A stretch of 64,000 bases of DNA from Calycina herbarum (taxonomy: Eukaryota; Ascomycota; Leotiomycetes; Helotiales; Pezizellaceae), in contig LLEY01000059.1 of the NCBI GenBank assembly GCA_001414485.1, positions 124,001 through 188,000 on the forward strand. The letters are read 5' to 3'. Both the position numbers and the translations under genes were made by a program. Under the pieces are notes generated by a model that saw only the letters and a program-made list of their open reading frames with translations, searched no databases and was not told where the DNA came from. Positions 11,380 through 21,629 of the stretch are shown one piece after another. Position 1 is the stretch's first letter. Each line of letters begins with the position of its first letter.

Positions 11380-13091
11380 TTAGTTGGAGAGAGAGTAGGA
11401 GCTTGAACTGCCTTTGTCTTTCCCTGATGCGATGACACCAGCTTCACGGTTTCCGCTAAAGCTGAACTTCTTGAAACCCGCCGCCAGTTCATCCAATGCA
11501 TCCATGAAATCGGGAGCATTTGTGGAGGCACAATGGAATGAGGATCTGGGTATAGTCGAGTCGGCAGATGGCAAACTATTGTCGTGGAGACCAGAAGGTG
11601 CATTTAATTCCTTTAACATGGTGCAAAATAGTACAACGGGATCATTGCCGGTGGCCATTGGACTAGAAGGGGCACTCGCCGGTGGGGAAGTAGGAGCTTC
11701 GCTTCTAATTGGTGGTTAGCACGCAAGCGATAAACACAGGAAGGAAGATATGCTTACCCAAGGCCAGATGCCGAATCAGAAGTGGAGCCAGTAGCATGCT
11801 CTCCAGCATCGTAGAAGGAGTTTTCATCGCTCTGTGTGTCCTGTGACTTCTGGGCCATCATACTCTCGTGGAGTCCTGTATGAACTTCCAATCGCTCCTT
11901 CGAATCGAACCATGCGCCGCAACTTTCCACATCACATCGAAATTGGTGGACGGAAAGATCCTTGATACTAGCAAGGAGCTTCGGACATTCCTCGCAGCTA
12001 TGTTGGTGACTAGTGAGATGCAACTCCAGGTCTACCTGCGAAGAAAAGTGTGCATCGCAACCACTGGTGTCGCAGGAGAATGGAAGGCACGAATGCTTGT
12101 GTAAAAAAAGTCGTCCGAGGCTTGGGAAAATATCCTTGCACTTGTCACACTTGTGACGGTGCATGTTATTGACATGTTTAAGAAGACTCTTGGTATCCGG
12201 CAAGATCTTCTTACATTCATCGCATGCGTGATCGTGGATTGAACCCAATACATGGTCGTCGCGGTCTTTCGAGGAACCAAAACTGGCACCACATCCTTCG
12301 TGATGACACCGGTATTGATGAGTAGAATCTCTGTGCTCGAGTAGTCCCTCGAGATTCGGAAAAGCTTTCTCACACTGATCGCATTTGTGCTTGTGACTCT
12401 GAGCTGAGTGCAAATTGAGTTCTTCCGGGGTGGTGAAGAATGCACCGCAATTGGGAGCAATGCATTTAAATATGTGATTGTCTGATATGTGATCGAGAAG
12501 TAAGTCGGAGGTTGCAAGCACCTTGCGGCATGTGGGACAGGTGTTTTGATGCATCTTCATAATGTGAAGATCGCGGGCCTTAACACTCGTGAACTTCCCA
12601 CCGCAGTTTGGGGTGTTGCATGCGACCAGTTGTTGCGATACCTCGACTGAACGAGGCGCTGGCAGGGCCTGGACAACATTTTGGACCGCAGTCTGGACAG
12701 CAGCCTGGACAGTGGGTTGGAGAGTAGATTGGACAGCGGTTTGGACCACCTGCACGAGAGTAGCTACAGAAGGGGCGACAATGGCAGGGGCGGGTTGAGG
12801 GACTATTTGTCCGACCACCGCTTGATGTTGTTGAGCTTTGTGTGCGAACATCTCGTCTCTGGTTGCAAAACGCTGATAGCACGTATAACACTGGTGAGGT
12901 TTGGGGTGACAGTCTCTCGTATGCTGATTGATGGCTTCTTGGGAGCCGCACACTCTGTCACAGTAGTCGCATTCCCACTCTTCATCTAAATCAGATTCGT
13001 AATGCCCCACATCCTCATTGTGCTGTTCTAAAGCACGTTCAGAGTAGAACCCTCGTTCGCATTCTCGACACCAGAACGGAAAGTGAGGCAT
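11380..13091 (-). CDS. Multi-C2H2 zinc-finger protein (about 13 fingers)
   Basis: Model: join(11380..11704, 11758..13091), 552 residues, one 53-nt intron (GTAAGC...TTAG), phase 2. Residues 1 to about 75 hold three classical fingers (FWCRECERGF, WECDYCDRVC, HQCYTCYQRF). A Gln/Val/Ala-rich linker with repeated VQ-AV-T-Q units follows. From about residue 155 to 420 there are ten more fingers that alternate between two types: C-x4-C with a Cys-Gly pair (NCGGKF, NCGAFF, GCGASF, GCDAHF, SCGAWF) and short C-x2-C fingers (CPTCRK, CDQCEK, CDECKK, CDKCKD, CEECPK). The C-terminus is Ser/Pro-rich and disordered. It is probably nuclear and nucleic-acid binding. The regular alternation points to duplication of a two-finger unit. 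No specific target is inferred. Confidence 0.88.
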
Positions 13092-15355
13092 TGCTGGCGA
13101 GTGAAGTTAGCAGGAAAGACATGAGCATAGGGAGGCATGGGGATGAAAGAAGGTGAGAGTAGATACCTGATAGATCGACCGAGAGGTCAACAACGCGACG
13201 GGAAAGGGCGCGAGAGATGGATGTGAATGCGTCAATCTTTGGAGACGGCGTGGAGAAGTACTGCGTGGTATCTCTGGCCCGAAAGACGAAGCCTGGGAGG
13301 CCAGATAGGTAGTGTTGAGAGGAGGAGGACGTGTTGGGGAAGAATGAGATGGGATGTTGGAGAGTTGAGGTTGTAGAAGAAGAAAAAAAGAGCGCGTTGT
13401 TCGCGGAAAGTTGTGGAAGGAAAGGAGCGAGGGGGAGGACGCGGCAGTTGGTGAGCTCTTACCCTCCAAAACGCAATCCAGCGGTCTACCTGCTTCTAAA
13501 AATATCTGCTGCAAAGCATTATTCCAAAAGGCCATGACAATTGAACTAACTTGATATAGGATAATAAAAAATTCAATCATCTCAAGTCTTTCCGCAAGGC
13601 TGACCTTTTTATTCAATTGTTCTGAGCGTTTAGAATAATGATTTTTTGGCAGATGTACTTAGAAGGGCTGGGTAGATGAAAATATAGGCAAAGAATATCC
13701 GTCAAAAGCTGAGGTGACCTCAAGTCGCGGAGCAGGTAGCCGTTGGGTGAGGGAAAGAGGTCTATCGCTCCTTCACTTTCAACTGCCTGCGAAACTCACG
13801 CTCCGAGGTCGGAAGAACAACAACTGACTTTGAAAATACAAGGCCTCTTCTTGAACTCAAGGGCCTGATTCTCGAAGACAGAGCAATTTTTCGAGTTGGT
13901 CGATCTCCAAGAAAGCAACACCAACCCGAACAATGGGCCAAGGTTCATCTAATATGAAAATGAAATTTTTGCTCCAAAAACCTCGGCTTCAGAGATTGAA
14001 TAGGCCGAAATGATCTCGGGGGGCGGTTGAGGAATATATATCCAGAGGAAGGCGAAGAGAGTTGGCCAGTGGGGGTGGAATGGCCAGCTCGTTCTGGGTA
14101 TACTAAATGGAAACTAACCTCTCTGCCAACTATCAGCATTTTGAATGGCAATCAAGTTGTCTCTTTGGAAAGAAGTGAGGTACAAGTACCAGAGTACTTC
14201 CCCAGATGGCAAACAGTTGGTGGATTCGGTCGTTCCTTCGTCCTCAACTTCTACTTGAAGGCAGGTGCTGCCAGCTTGGGCGCCGCTGAGAAAATCTAGC
14301 TCCATCAGCTCCCATCCAGCGATGGAATCAAGAAGTGAAGGCTGTTTTGTCAAATAGTTGTCAAACTACATCGTTCTATGGAAGATGGTGATTGGGTTGC
14401 TAGCCCCTTTTACGGCTGATTTCCGGCTTCACCCCAGTCTTCTCTTTTCTTAGCTAGATAACAACCAACAGTCTGCCAATGCCTCTAGACATCCACTCAG
14501 GAGGGGACTTTTGGTATCAGGTCGCTATCAGTAAGAAAACCCGACTTCAATTTCCCCAAAACTTCTAATATGCGAATAGCGCGGATGACAAAACACTACC
14601 CTGCCAAAGCGAACAGCGATTGCAGTCCCATACCAGGTCATCTATGGGGCGGCTGCGAGCACTTCTTTGATATCTGGGGAGAGGAAACGGATAACTGGTG
14701 TCTATCTTGGGAGAGTGACATTCTCTAACGGCGTGAAGTCTTCTTGAAGGGGAATGCGAAGCATCCTGTCTGGAGCCCGAAACCTCGAGTACACCATCCG
14801 CGGCTTCCAAAGCAATCATCAGGATCCATCGAGCGGATTACCAGAACGAACATATCGTGGGGCGATTATGCGAAGAAGGGTCTTGGATGATTGTGGTCTG
14901 GACGTGGGGTTTCGTACTTGGGATTTGCCAAACAATCGGTGGAATTATCGCAACAGCAATACCTGCGGCAAGATGGGGATACAAATACCAGTAGATGGAT
15001 AGGTAAGGAAACTGGCATAAATGGACCACTACCAAAGCAGACATGAGGCTTGTATGGCGGGGCTTCTCTTGTGTTCTCTGTCCGGGACTCGGCTTAGAAG
15101 ATTAGGGACATATAGGTAGGTGGGCTGGTAGATGCGTGGCATTCATATTGGTGTGTTACAGTCGTTGCTCGAGACCGACTTATGGTCGCTTTTGATTTAC
15201 ACTGGGCTCCAAGCGGAAAGTCCCAATGTTCAAGGGTACAACTTTTGAGGTTTGCGACAATCTTGGAGCAAGAGAATAGGACTCAACGGAATTCTAATTG
15301 CTTTCTTCACTCCTTGCTCGAGCTTATCTTCTTTTGATACACTTCGATTCTCTAT
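13092..15355. other. Intergenic, with a weak membrane-protein-like ORF
   Basis: A 2.3-kb region with no confident gene. The first ~500 bp are the promoter and leader of the zinc-finger gene. On the plus strand about 14742-15000, a frame other than the longest ORF reads an acidic stretch and then hydrophobic residues (WTWFVLG-like, GGIIATAIPAARWGYKYQ) before a stop. This could be a transporter remnant but is too short to name. Confidence 0.35.
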
Positions 15356-16060
15356 TTAACCCTCCACTTTCGCAATCTCCGCATCATCCGATACCAAATT
15401 CGCAGCATTAAAATCATCAGACGTCGGCAATTCAATATGAATATTCGAAGCCGTAGCCATCCCCATCTCCACACTCTCAGCCTCCAATTCCAAAACATGC
15501 CCCCCAGCCTTCCTATCCTCACTGATAAAATGCAAATGCTCTCCCGCAACCGAAAACCCCTGCCACGATTTCGGAGACCAGAACCCCACAATCGTCGCCT
15601 CCACATCCTCATAACTAGCAATAAACTGCTTGTCCCCCAATTCCGAAAGCGGCTGTCCCTTATACTCCTGCCCCGTCACAGTCCTCGCCTTGATTCTCTT
15701 AAAGCGTCCCTTAATCCTATAACTCATAAACAAATTCGTGGAATTCTTGTTGAAAGCTTCTAATTCTCGATCGATTGCTTCTTTATTCTCCAGCTTGACG
15801 GTTTTGGTGAGTTGAGGAACGAAGTTTGTGGTCATGCCGAAGGGAATTTGGTCGGAGAGGGAAGCTTCTCGGACTCGTCCTTCGGATTGGAGTTGGTAGA
15901 CGGTTCCGTCTAGGGAGAGTAGTTCGCCGTCCATTCGTACGAAGGTTCCTAGACCTTGGTTTCCTTTTGTGAGGAGTTTTGAGACGGGGATGCCGGTTTC
16001 GCATACGCCGGACATTAGGGCGTTGATGAGGGAGTACTGGTAGATGTGGTTGTCCTCCAT
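15356..16060 (-). CDS. Alpha-acetolactate decarboxylase (bacterial type)
   Basis: A single uninterrupted exon encodes 234 residues, close to the 235-285 residues of bacterial AlsD/BudA. The enzyme decarboxylates 2-acetolactate to (R)-acetoin. Family features are the N-terminal YQYSLINALMSGV, GLGTFVRMDGELLSLDG (with the conserved Glu near residue 46), and the zinc-ligand pattern H175-x-H177-x10-H188 within GEHLHFISEDRKAGGH. The His spacing (2 and 11) equals that known for the Bacillus enzyme. No targeting peptide is apparent, so it is probably cytosolic. It is divergent to an acetolactate synthase gene, the preceding enzymatic step, with a 696-bp shared promoter. The absence of introns and the bacterial pathway logic suggest horizontal origin; this is inference pending phylogeny. 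Confidence 0.93.
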   Translation of the reverse strand: MEDNHIYQYSLINALMSGVCETGIPVSKLLTKGNQGLGTFVRMDGELLSLDGTVYQLQSEGRVREASLSDQIPFGMTTNFVPQLTKTVKLENKEAIDRELEAFNKNSTNLFMSYRIKGRFKRIKARTVTGQEYKGQPLSELGDKQFIASYEDVEATIVGFWSPKSWQGFSVAGEHLHFISEDRKAGGHVLELEAESVEMGMATASNIHIELPTSDDFNAANLVSDDAEIAKVEG

Positions 16061-16756
16061 TTTGAAAGATTTTGGTGTGAGTCCTGATTTGACAACTTTT
16101 GATCCAATTGCTGACTGCTAGGGTTGACGTCGCTCTGGAAAAATTTGAGATCTTTATTAGCCTCATAAATCCCTATGAGTAGGTGGGAGCCGCATGTCTC
16201 ATCAACTTATTAATGACTTTTTGGGGCAACTAAGCGAATTGAGGGGCAATGACATCATTTATTGAAAGGTGGGCTTACAATCTTCACAAACGTTCGTCGT
16301 TGTTCAACGATTCAAATCCGCTTCGGTTATTCGTATTACTCGAGGTTATCCAACGGCTTGTGATCTCGAACTTGTAATGAACAAGAAGTGGAATTTCTTC
16401 AACTGAAGTTTGTCCCCTCCACAGCTCAAAGACAAGCTACTAAGTAGGCCCGATTAGTAACCTCAATCGAGCAAGATATTTCCATTGGAACTCGTCTTTC
16501 GCATTCGTTGATGCAAGTTGCTTATTCAGAATTGATGACTGTTTCCTTCTACACTTGACTTTCGTTCATAAATATTACGAGTCTAGATTCTAAGATTAAA
16601 GGAAACGTTGTTGAACTTTTCGGGATATCCTCGCTTTCGAGTCAAAATATCTCCCCGAAACTTCTCCATTTCATCACAAAACATTACATCATCGAAAGCA
16701 TCTTCAGCCCTTCACTTATTTCACTTCCATCCTCAACTTCCCTCAAACTCCTCATC
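16061..16756. promoter_or_regulatory. Shared divergent promoter of the acetoin gene pair
   Basis: 696 bp lie between the two divergent start codons. The plus-strand side is CT- and A-rich near 16670-16755, as is usual just upstream of fungal starts. I did not recognise a specific factor site. Confidence 0.5.
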
Positions 16757-18624
16757 ATGGCCTCTGAAAAATCCCCAGTAGCACAAATAATAGTAGAGTC
16801 TCTTTACAACGCCGGAGTGCGGGTCGTTTTCGGCATTCCCGGCGCAAAAATCGATGCTATTTTCGATACATTATCTGATCATCCTGAGATCCATCTTGTG
16901 GTTTGTCGACATGAACAGAATGCCGCCATGATGGCTGCTGCTGTGGGGAGGATTACGGGGACGCCTGGGGTTTGTATTGCTACTTCTGGACCGGGGGCGG
17001 GGAATCTTACGACGGGGTTGCTTACTGCTACTACGGAGGGGGATCCGGTTGTTGCACTTGTTGGGAGTGTTCCTAGGTGTGTTTGTTTGTTAGAGGTGAT
17101 TTTTGGCTATGTTTTGAGTGGAAGAAGAAAGATCTTGACATCTTACTTCAATAGCAAATTTTGCTTAACTCTTTTTGGGAAAAATAAACTAACACTCCTA
17201 CACAGGTTACTTAGCACAAAACATACCCATCAGGCAATGCAAGCACTAGATGTCTTATCACCAGTCTCAAAATTTGCCACAAATGTCGACGTTGAAGATC
17301 AAGCTGCCGAGACGATTCTTGCTGCTTTCAGAAAAGCATCAACATCACCGAAGGGAGCATCTGTAGTCTCAATCCCCATGGATGTAGCTGCCGGAAAGTC
17401 TGCAATTACAGCTTTCCCATCGGAAGCTTTTCCAGCTCCACCATTTGGTCCTTCCCCTGAAATCTTGTTGCAAAAAGTAGCTAGGATGATTGAGAGTGCG
17501 AGAATGCCGGTATTGTTTTTGGGAATGAGAGCGTCTAGTGAGATAGTTGTTACTGCTGGTACGTCAATTATTCCCCTAGCCTATTTCACGTAAAAGGCTG
17601 ACCGGAATTTGTAGTACGCAAGCTCCTCGCCAAATACCCAATCCCGGTAGTTGAGACTTTTCAAGCGGCAGGAGCTGTACCCAAAGATCTTAAACATCTA
17701 TTCTTTGGTAGAGTTGGATTATTTAGAAACCAGACAGGCGACAGACTCCTCGCAAAATCAGATCTCATCTTAACGATTGGCTATGATCCGACAGAGTACA
17801 ACGCAAACCAATGGAATCCCGACGGAAATTTAAACATTGTCCATATGGATTTCCTAGCATGCGACTATGAGAAGTACTATCGTCCAAACATCGAACTTCT
17901 CGGTTCCCTCATGGAAAATATCACCTATCTCACGAAAGAAATAAAAAATGTACACGATTCTTCCACTTCCGAATTCTGTCAAAAACTCACCCAAGACTTC
18001 GCATCCTGGCAAAGCCGAAAAGAACTCCGTCGAGATTCCGGTCTTGTGCATCCTTTACACTTTATTTCACTTCTTCAAGAACAAGTTTCTTCGGATACGA
18101 CGGTCATCTCAGATGTAGGAACCGTATACATATGGATGATGCGCTTCTTCTTCGCCTACCAACCCCGTCGTCTCCTATGCTCCAACGGCCAGCAAACCCT
18201 CGGAATTGGTCTGCCCTGGGCAATAGCAAGCTCCCTAGTCCAGTCCCCACCTTGCTCAGAAAAGGTCATTTCTCTGAGTGGAGATGGAGGCTTTATGTTC
18301 TCTAGCCAGGAATTATCGACGGCTGTTTTGCAGGGATGCAACATAACCCATTTTATCTGGAACGACGAAGCGTATAATATGGTTGAGTTCCAGGAGGAGA
18401 TGAAATATGGACGGAGTAGTGGGATTAAACTTGGTGGTGTGGATTTTGTCAAGTTTGCGGAGAGCTTTGGTGCTAAGGGGTTTAGGGTTAGTGATTCTTC
18501 GGAGTTGGAGGGGGTTATGAGGGAGGCGTTAGCTTGGAAGGGGGTGAGTTTGGTGGATGTTAAGATTGATTATAGTGGAGTTAGTGAATTGGCGAAGGAG
18601 CTTATTCCGGAGGAGTTTAATTGA
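16757..18624 (+). CDS. Acetolactate synthase, catabolic (AlsS/BudB) type
   Basis: Model: join(16757..17076, 17206..17558, 17615..18624), 560 residues; introns of 129 and 56 nt, phases 2 and 1. It is a thiamine-diphosphate enzyme joining two pyruvates to 2-acetolactate and CO2. Seen: the N-terminal TPP domain VVFGIPGAKIDAIFD, catalytic Glu53 in VVCRHEQNAAMMA, TSGPGAGNLTTGL, the central domain with PVLFLGMRAS, and the C-terminal TPP/Mg motif GDGGFMFSSQEL...NDEAYNMVEFQEEMKYGR near 446-487. The last block matches catabolic bacterial synthases (Klebsiella BudB type) more than fungal Ilv2. There is no mitochondrial presequence, so acetolactate should form in the cytosol and be passed to the divergent decarboxylase. 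Length agrees with bacterial AlsS (about 560-570). The fungal introns show it is established in the genome. Confidence 0.93.
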
Positions 18625-19131
18625 TTTGAGTATAGACGGGAGAGAGGAAGGAATGTTTTAGTTCAGGCGGCGAAAGGAATGCTGGGGGACGGGTTCATAT
18701 GACTACTAATAGTCAACGATCCACACTCCACAGTTCAGTTGTCCAGGAAACTCTGTTTTCATACTTGAGTGATCAATATCAGTAATGATGCTGCAGAGGC
18801 GCTGTCACGTGACATGCCTTATTTTCCTGTCTTTTCTAGCGCGCTCTAGGTTTCAACATCCTTCGTTAAATCATGCTAGAAATATCGAGAATATGAGATC
18901 TACTAAGTGCCCTATCGGTACATCAAAAGCAGTGTTAACTGTCACGAGGTAATCTCCAGCTTTCAAGTCAGCCAACATGCATAGCCACATAGCCACATCA
19001 TTTCTGAATTCAGGCCACTTTACCTTGGTGGATGCCTTACGAGAGCAACCGCCTCCAGGTAGTGTCAAACCACACACATACATATACTCACATACTCTCG
19101 AATATCACCCTCTCTTCCCTAGCCAGCCATC
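18625..19131. other. Intergenic, no gene recognised
   Basis: This is the 3' region of the synthase gene followed by the promoter of the hydrolase gene. A TCACGTGA octamer occurs near 18804. No coding signal is seen. Confidence 0.5.
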
Positions 19132-20214
19132 ATGTCCGCGCAAGCGTCCTCGTCCACGGATTCGGCGACCAGCCACTCGCCCTTGCTGGGCCAGAGAGTA
19201 ATATCTCAAACTCCACCCTTCTACCTCCAAGTTGCGTATTTCATCGGCGTATGGTCCTTCAAAGCAGCGATGGCTATTGGGTTGGCAGCTCATCGAGTCC
19301 TTAGATTTGTCACCCGGAGATCACGAAATGATTCAAATTCAAATGAATTAATTCCCGAAAACAAACGCTACGCCGCCAGACCTCGCCTCATAAATCGTAT
19401 ATTCCGACCAGAGACGTCTGACAACGAACTCCTTCCCTTATTTATTGATGTCCACGGTGGAGGTTGGGCTGTCGCTGACCCGGACACCGATGACGAATTC
19501 TGTTCTTTTCTGGCCCAACATTTCAAAATCATCGTCGTCTCGGTGGATTATTTCAAAGCGCCCGCATACCCATTTCCCCTTGCTGTTCACGATGTCGCTG
19601 CCATTACAAACGCTGTTCTTCAAGATGACACACTTCCTATTGACACCACCAGAGTTACCATGGGTGGATTCTCGGCTGGTGGAAACCTGGCATTTGCAGC
19701 AAGTCAGATGGAGAGCCTCGAAGGGCGTATCTCTGCCATAGTGGCGTTCTTTCCATGTCTAGATTTGGCGGAAAATCTTGACAAAAAACTCGAGCGACGT
19801 CCTAAAGAAGCTGGAACGGATGGTCTCAAATCGAGTGCGAATTTTCTTGCTTGGGCTTACGTGCCTCGTGGGATTGATCTGAGGGATCCTTTGCTTTCAC
19901 CAATCTACGCGAGACGGGAGGATTTGCCAAAAAATGCATACTTGATATGCGGAGAATACGATTTACTGTGTCACGAGGGAAAGAAGATGGCCGAGTCTTT
20001 GGTAGATCCCAGAGATGAGAGGAAAGAAATTCCAGGTGTGCCGGCTGAGGATGGTTGGCAACAAGGTGGTGTACGGTGGGAATGTGCAAGGGGTCGCTAT
20101 CATGCTTTTACTCACCCTCCCTTTCCACTTCCCGGTCGGAAAGAAAGAGAGCGGAGGAAATTTGTGGAGGAAGTGTACAGTCGTATTGGAGCGTGGCTAC
20201 GAGAAGAGATATAA
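19132..20214 (+). CDS. Alpha/beta hydrolase (hormone-sensitive-lipase-like esterase)
   Basis: A single exon of 360 residues. The oxyanion-hole motif HGGGW is at 108-112, the nucleophile elbow is GGFSAGG with Ser181, a likely catalytic Asp lies in GEYDLL and a likely His in RYHAF near residue 325. This is the layout of the HSL/carboxylesterase group. A hydrophobic segment around residues 32-52 (QVAYFIGVWSFKAAMAIGLA) could anchor it in a membrane. The substrate is unknown. The 5' leader at 19040-19130 carries CACACA/TACATA-type repeats. The small membrane protein gene about 200 bp downstream has the same orientation. Confidence 0.88.
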   Translation: MSAQASSSTDSATSHSPLLGQRVISQTPPFYLQVAYFIGVWSFKAAMAIGLAAHRVLRFVTRRSRNDSNSNELIPENKRYAARPRLINRIFRPETSDNELLPLFIDVHGGGWAVADPDTDDEFCSFLAQHFKIIVVSVDYFKAPAYPFPLAVHDVAAITNAVLQDDTLPIDTTRVTMGGFSAGGNLAFAASQMESLEGRISAIVAFFPCLDLAENLDKKLERRPKEAGTDGLKSSANFLAWAYVPRGIDLRDPLLSPIYARREDLPKNAYLICGEYDLLCHEGKKMAESLVDPRDERKEIPGVPAEDGWQQGGVRWECARGRYHAFTHPPFPLPGRKERERRKFVEEVYSRIGAWLREEI

Positions 20215-20409
20215 GAGTATTCATGATCATGTTAGTTTGCGGCATTTTACATTTAGGTCCGCCAAGATGCTGTGCCACTCGCTGTACTCGTCATCAACTT
20301 GACTTCCTAAACTGTCCTCCGTGGTGCGTTGCTATATAACATTTCATTGAAGTTATTCTAAAATTCCGGCCGATATTGTTCAACAAGCGCTTCTCGGCCA
20401 ATAAACATT

Positions 20410-21171
20410 ATGGGGGATACCGAACAAGTATTTTACGCACTTGGGAGGAGGCTCAAGCGGCCATTGGGATTTGCTTTCATGATCGTTACAATGCCATGGC
20501 CTTCCATCCTAGGTGCAGCTGAACATATAATAAAAGAACGAGACGTGGCGGCACAGGCAAAAATGTTGGCAGAGTGGCAGAAGCTTAAGAATACCGAGCT
20601 CACAAATGTTAGCATAATCGTAAGATACATCTTCTTCTACCAATTTGCCCATATTAACAACAAACCAGGGTATACTGTTCGCCGGTGCTGTCACGAGCTC
20701 TATCCAATGGAATACGCTTGATACTGCCCATTGGGTGGTTTATGCTGCCTGGTCTGGAACTTTGCCCTTTAGTCTTGTATCCGTCATGCTAGCTTTCCAT
20801 CTCAGTCTCCTCTTGGCAAATTTCACGATCAACAACAAATTACTCCTCACCGCATTGACCTCCTCAAATAATGCAATGAGAGCGAGAAAAGCGAGTCTTT
20901 TTACACTTCAAGCTCCTATCTTTTGAGCTTTGCACTCATCTCTTATATTGTTGGTCTTGCTATTTTGATACTAAGCCCGCTTTGGAATGAGCCTTGGGGA
21001 CCAAGAAGTTGGGTAAGTAATATTATCTTTTTTAGAGGTTGAGTCATTGCTGAAGTTTGGAAATAGGTTGCACTTGTTTTCATCGCGTTTATAATTTTCT
21101 CGGTTTATTCATACGTTTCTGTTTGCTATTTCATTTATGTTCAAAATGAGGAGTTATTGAAAGTTGAATGA
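20410..21171 (+). pseudogene. Small multi-pass membrane protein gene with apparent frameshift
   Basis: Exons 20410..20619, 20669..21012 and 21067..21171 have canonical splice sites. The reading frame of exon 2 breaks at the A4 run 20887-20890. One frame covers the first half (membrane segment WVVYAAWSGTLPFSLVSVML), and the shifted frame continues with SSYLLSFALISYIVGLAIL and a last helix (VALVFIAFIIFSVYSYVSV). Adding one base makes all exon phases agree (219 residues). An alternative is a 104-nt intron 20777..20880 with a GTATCC donor, which also keeps frame but deletes a hydrophobic segment. The architecture of about four helices with a cytosolic loop resembles a common fungal membrane-protein family of unknown role. 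It is either a recent pseudogene, an assembly error or a misjudged intron. Confidence 0.5.
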
Positions 21172-21629
21172 GCAAATAGCTGCCTCCTGCTTACACATGC
21201 CGGCCAAGAGTACTAAAATACTGCCAGTGGCAGTCGGCCACTGCAGCTACGAAGCGAGAATGTGCTTTTTTTTAGGGTTGGTGATTTTACCAATCACCTA
21301 CCATTCACATTTCACATGACCATATAATAACAAGAGTACCACTATGCTAGATCTAAATTCTTAGCCTAGTACAAAGGAAATTAACCTCTGAAAACCCTTT
21401 GTTGTCCTCTTATTCTTTGTGCCACTTGGAACGTTTCCGTAAAAATCAAGAACGTCGACCATATTTCTTTATTGTATTGGATTGCAGATGCTTTTAAAGA
21501 CTCAAAGAGCAAAGTACCTATATTACGATCGTAAAAGTGGTGGTTCAATTTCCTCGACTACTATATTACCCACCAGTACTTAATAACTTTATTACCGCGC
21601 AAGCCAAAAACCCTTCATTGTTTCGGAAA
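21172..21629. other. Intergenic, no gene recognised
   Basis: 458 bp between two plus-strand genes. It includes an imperfect CTGCCAGTGGCAG hairpin near 21221 and a T-run near 21266. It probably serves as terminator and promoter. Confidence 0.45.

Noticed and set aside
18800..18812. TCACGTGA as a second phosphate or bHLH site
   Set aside because: It is a bare CACGTG hexamer without the GGG flank, downstream of the acetolactate synthase gene. Several CACGTG hexamers are expected by chance in 64 kb.
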